In this document: one piece after another, positions 4,632-6,210 of the stretch
How positions within the stretch are numbered: position 1 is the first letter of the stretch
Layout of the letters: the number at the start of each line of letters is the position of its first letter
Assembly (NCBI GenBank): GCA_003165615.1
Contig: PLWR01000622.1
Span: 9,566-15,775, forward strand
DNA: 6,210 bases
Direction: 5' to 3'
Source of the DNA: Acidobacteriota bacterium
Lineage (GTDB): Bacteria; Acidobacteriota; Terriglobia; UBA7540
Notes under the pieces: generated by a model
What the model was told of the DNA's origin: nothing
Database searches by the model: none
What the model saw: the letters and a program-made list of their open reading frames with translations, nothing else
Made by a program: the position numbers and the translations under genes

Positions 4632-6113
4632 ATGCCCAATGAAAAAGTTCTGATCGTCGACGATGAAAAACTGATCCGCTGGTCCGTGCGCCGCCAGTTG
4701 GAAGAGTGGGGTTACATTGCCATCGAGGCCGAAAGCGGCACGGGCGGCCTGGCGCAGATTCGCGCCGAAACGCCGGACCTCATTCTGCTCGACGTGCGGC
4801 TGCCGGACTTAAGCGGCATCGAAGTCCTGCGCGAAATTAAGCAGAACAACCTCTCCATTCCCGTCATCATGATTACAGGTGACCCGCAGCTTGATGACAT
4901 CAAGACCGCCATCAAATTGGGCGCGCTCGACTTCATCAAAAAGCCATTGGATTTCGATGAGCTGCAAATCACCCTGGCCAACGCCATTGACCGCTCGCGC
5001 CTGCGCTCCGAACGCGACAGCCTGCGGGACGAGGTGCGGAAGCGGTCCGGTTACCACGAGGTGGTGGGAAAATCCCCCCGCATGATCGAGCTGATGAGCT
5101 TTGTGCGCAAGGTGGCGGTAAGCGAAACCTCCACCGTGCTCATTCAGGGGGAAAGCGGCACGGGAAAAGACCTGGTGGCCAAGGCCATCCATTATGACAG
5201 CACTCGCAACGACAAGCCCTTCGTTACCATCAACTGCTCAGCCATTCCTGAAACCCTGATGGAAGCCGAGCTTTTCGGGCACGAGCGCGGCGCCTTTACC
5301 GACGCCAAGGCGCAGAAGAAGGGCCTGTTTGAAGTTGCCGACGGTGGCACGCTTTTCCTGGACGAAATCGGTGAGTTGTCCACCTATCTTCAGGCGAAGC
5401 TGCTGCGCGCGCTGGAGGATCAAACCATCCGCCGCATCGGCGGGGTGAAGGATATCGGCGTGGATATTCGCGTCATCGCCGCCTCCAATCGCGACTTGGA
5501 GCAGGGCGTGCGCGATGGCACGTTTCGCCAGGACTTGTTCTACCGGCTCAGCATCATCCCCATTTTCATTCCCCCCCTGCGGCATCGCAAGGAAGATATC
5601 CTGCCTCTGGTGGAGTTCTTTATCGACCGTTACAATTTCCGTTTTCGCAAGGCGGTTAAAGGCATCACTCAGGAAGCCCGCGACCTGCTATTGCAATACG
5701 ACTGGCCGGGAAATGTGCGCGAGTTGAAGAACGCGGTGGAGCGCGCCATGATCCTGGAGGACTCCGACTACATCCGCCCCACCTACCTGCCGATCCAGGT
5801 GACCGGGCAGGCGCAAGGGTACGATAACTCCATGCCCGTAAGCGTGCCGGATGGAGTGGGAACGGATACTCCGCTGCTGGTCACGAGCACCGCGGCAACC
5901 TGGCGCCCCCTGCCCTCGGGAAGAATGATCCCACTGCTCGAACTGCCCAAACAGGGCACGTCGCTGGAGGAAGTGGAGCGGGAACTGGTGGGCCTGGCGC
6001 TGAAACAAACCGCCGGCAACCAAACCCACGCCGCCCGACTGCTGGATATTTCCCGCGACGCGTTGCGCTATAAAATGAAGAAGTTTGGATTTGACGCGGA
6101 GGCAGAATCGTAG
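4632..6113 (+). CDS. NtrC-type sigma-54-dependent response regulator
   Basis: A 493-residue transcription activator with the full three-domain layout of the NtrC/AtoC/ZraR group. Receiver, about 5-120: acidic pair D10-D11, phosphoacceptor D54 in LLDVRLP, T82, and K104 in IKKP. Central AAA+ domain, about 143-375: Walker A GESGTGKD (173-180), the sigma-54 contact loop GAFTDA (220-225), Walker B LFLDEIG (241-247), FYRLS (303-307) and GNVREL (360-365). After a linker of about 65 residues comes a Fis-type helix-turn-helix (445-486) with [20 protein letters not shown]. It should hydrolyse ATP to open sigma-54 promoters when phosphorylated, most likely by the membrane kinase upstream. The contact loop has Asp where the consensus has Gly, but the key Thr is kept. 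The ATG is preceded by a weak AGG seven bases upstream, provided by the right G-rich tract. The frame is complete to the TAG. Confidence 0.96.
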   Translation: MPNEKVLIVDDEKLIRWSVRRQLEEWGYIAIEAESGTGGLAQIRAETPDLILLDVRLPDLSGIEVLREIKQNNLSIPVIMITGDPQLDDIKTAIKLGALDFIKKPLDFDELQITLANAIDRSRLRSERDSLRDEVRKRSGYHEVVGKSPRMIELMSFVRKVAVSETSTVLIQGESGTGKDLVAKAIHYDSTRNDKPFVTINCSAIPETLMEAELFGHERGAFTDAKAQKKGLFEVADGGTLFLDEIGELSTYLQAKLLRALEDQTIRRIGGVKDIGVDIRVIAASNRDLEQGVRDGTFRQDLFYRLSIIPIFIPPLRHRKEDILPLVEFFIDRYNFRFRKAVKGITQEARDLLLQYDWPGNVRELKNAVERAMILEDSDYIRPTYLPIQVTGQAQGYDNSMPVSVPDGVGTDTPLLVTSTAATWRPLPSGRMIPLLELPKQGTSLEEVERELVGLALKQTAGNQTHAARLLDISRDALRYKMKKFGFDAEAES

Positions 6114-6210
6114 GTTAGCCTTTCATCCGCACGCTTTAGTCCACCCAAACCGCCTTTCCCGCAACTATTTTTCCACTCGCATCTGAATTAGCCCAACTTT
6201 CGCAGCTCGG
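6114..6210. other. Right end of window, no assignable gene
   Basis: These 97 bases hold no + strand reading frame of note and no clear terminator hairpin after the regulator. On the - strand three frames enter from the window edge and stop at 6188-6190 (ending ELRKLG), 6165-6167 (ending MRVEK) and 6136-6138 (ending AGKAVWVD). One of these could be the C-terminus of a convergent gene, but nothing here says which. Confidence 0.4.

Overview
This is a bacterial window, probably chromosomal, of about 60% GC in most genes. It is gene-dense and holds two two-component signalling modules beside the end of a peptidase gene. The style fits Acidobacteriota or a deltaproteobacterial-type lineage: NtrB/NtrC-type pairs, a globin-coupled hybrid kinase, M20 glutamate carboxypeptidase, and short G-rich or heptameric intergenic repeats. 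No phylogenetic marker is present, so the assignment is an inference.

Layout. (1) Bases 1-806, + strand: the C-terminal two thirds of an M20 zinc peptidase that enters from outside the window. It ends at a hairpin (812-851) that can terminate transcription from both sides. (2) Bases 844-2949, - strand: a likely operon. The first gene is a hybrid histidine kinase with an N-terminal heme-globin sensor, a kinase core and a receiver domain. The second, 21 bases downstream, is a stand-alone receiver protein. Three tandem heptamers lie across their junction. (3) Bases 2950-3042: a 93-bp divergent promoter region. It holds an extended -10 candidate and a 6-bp direct repeat with a 10-bp period. (4) Bases 3043-6113, + strand: a membrane-bound NtrB-type kinase and a full-length NtrC-type sigma-54 activator. 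They are separated by a small four-helix-bundle (S23P/IVP family) gene between inverted G-rich repeat tracts. (5) Bases 6114-6210: no assignable gene.

How the genes may work together. The globin-coupled kinase is expected to sense O2 or another heme ligand and to signal through its own receiver and the separate receiver protein. The membrane kinase should phosphorylate the sigma-54 activator. No HPt domain or DNA-binding output for the globin module is visible here, so cross-talk with the divergent NtrB/NtrC pair is possible but unproven.

The most interesting item is 4146-4624. The four-helix-bundle gene has lower GC (about 52%), is bracketed by inverted G-rich tracts, and splits a kinase/regulator pair that is normally adjacent. 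The left tract supplies the kinase's last codons and stop codon, and the right tract supplies the weak ribosome-binding site of the regulator. This resembles a small mobile cassette, comparable in architecture to the ORF-bearing intervening sequences of 23S rRNA, but sited in a protein operon.
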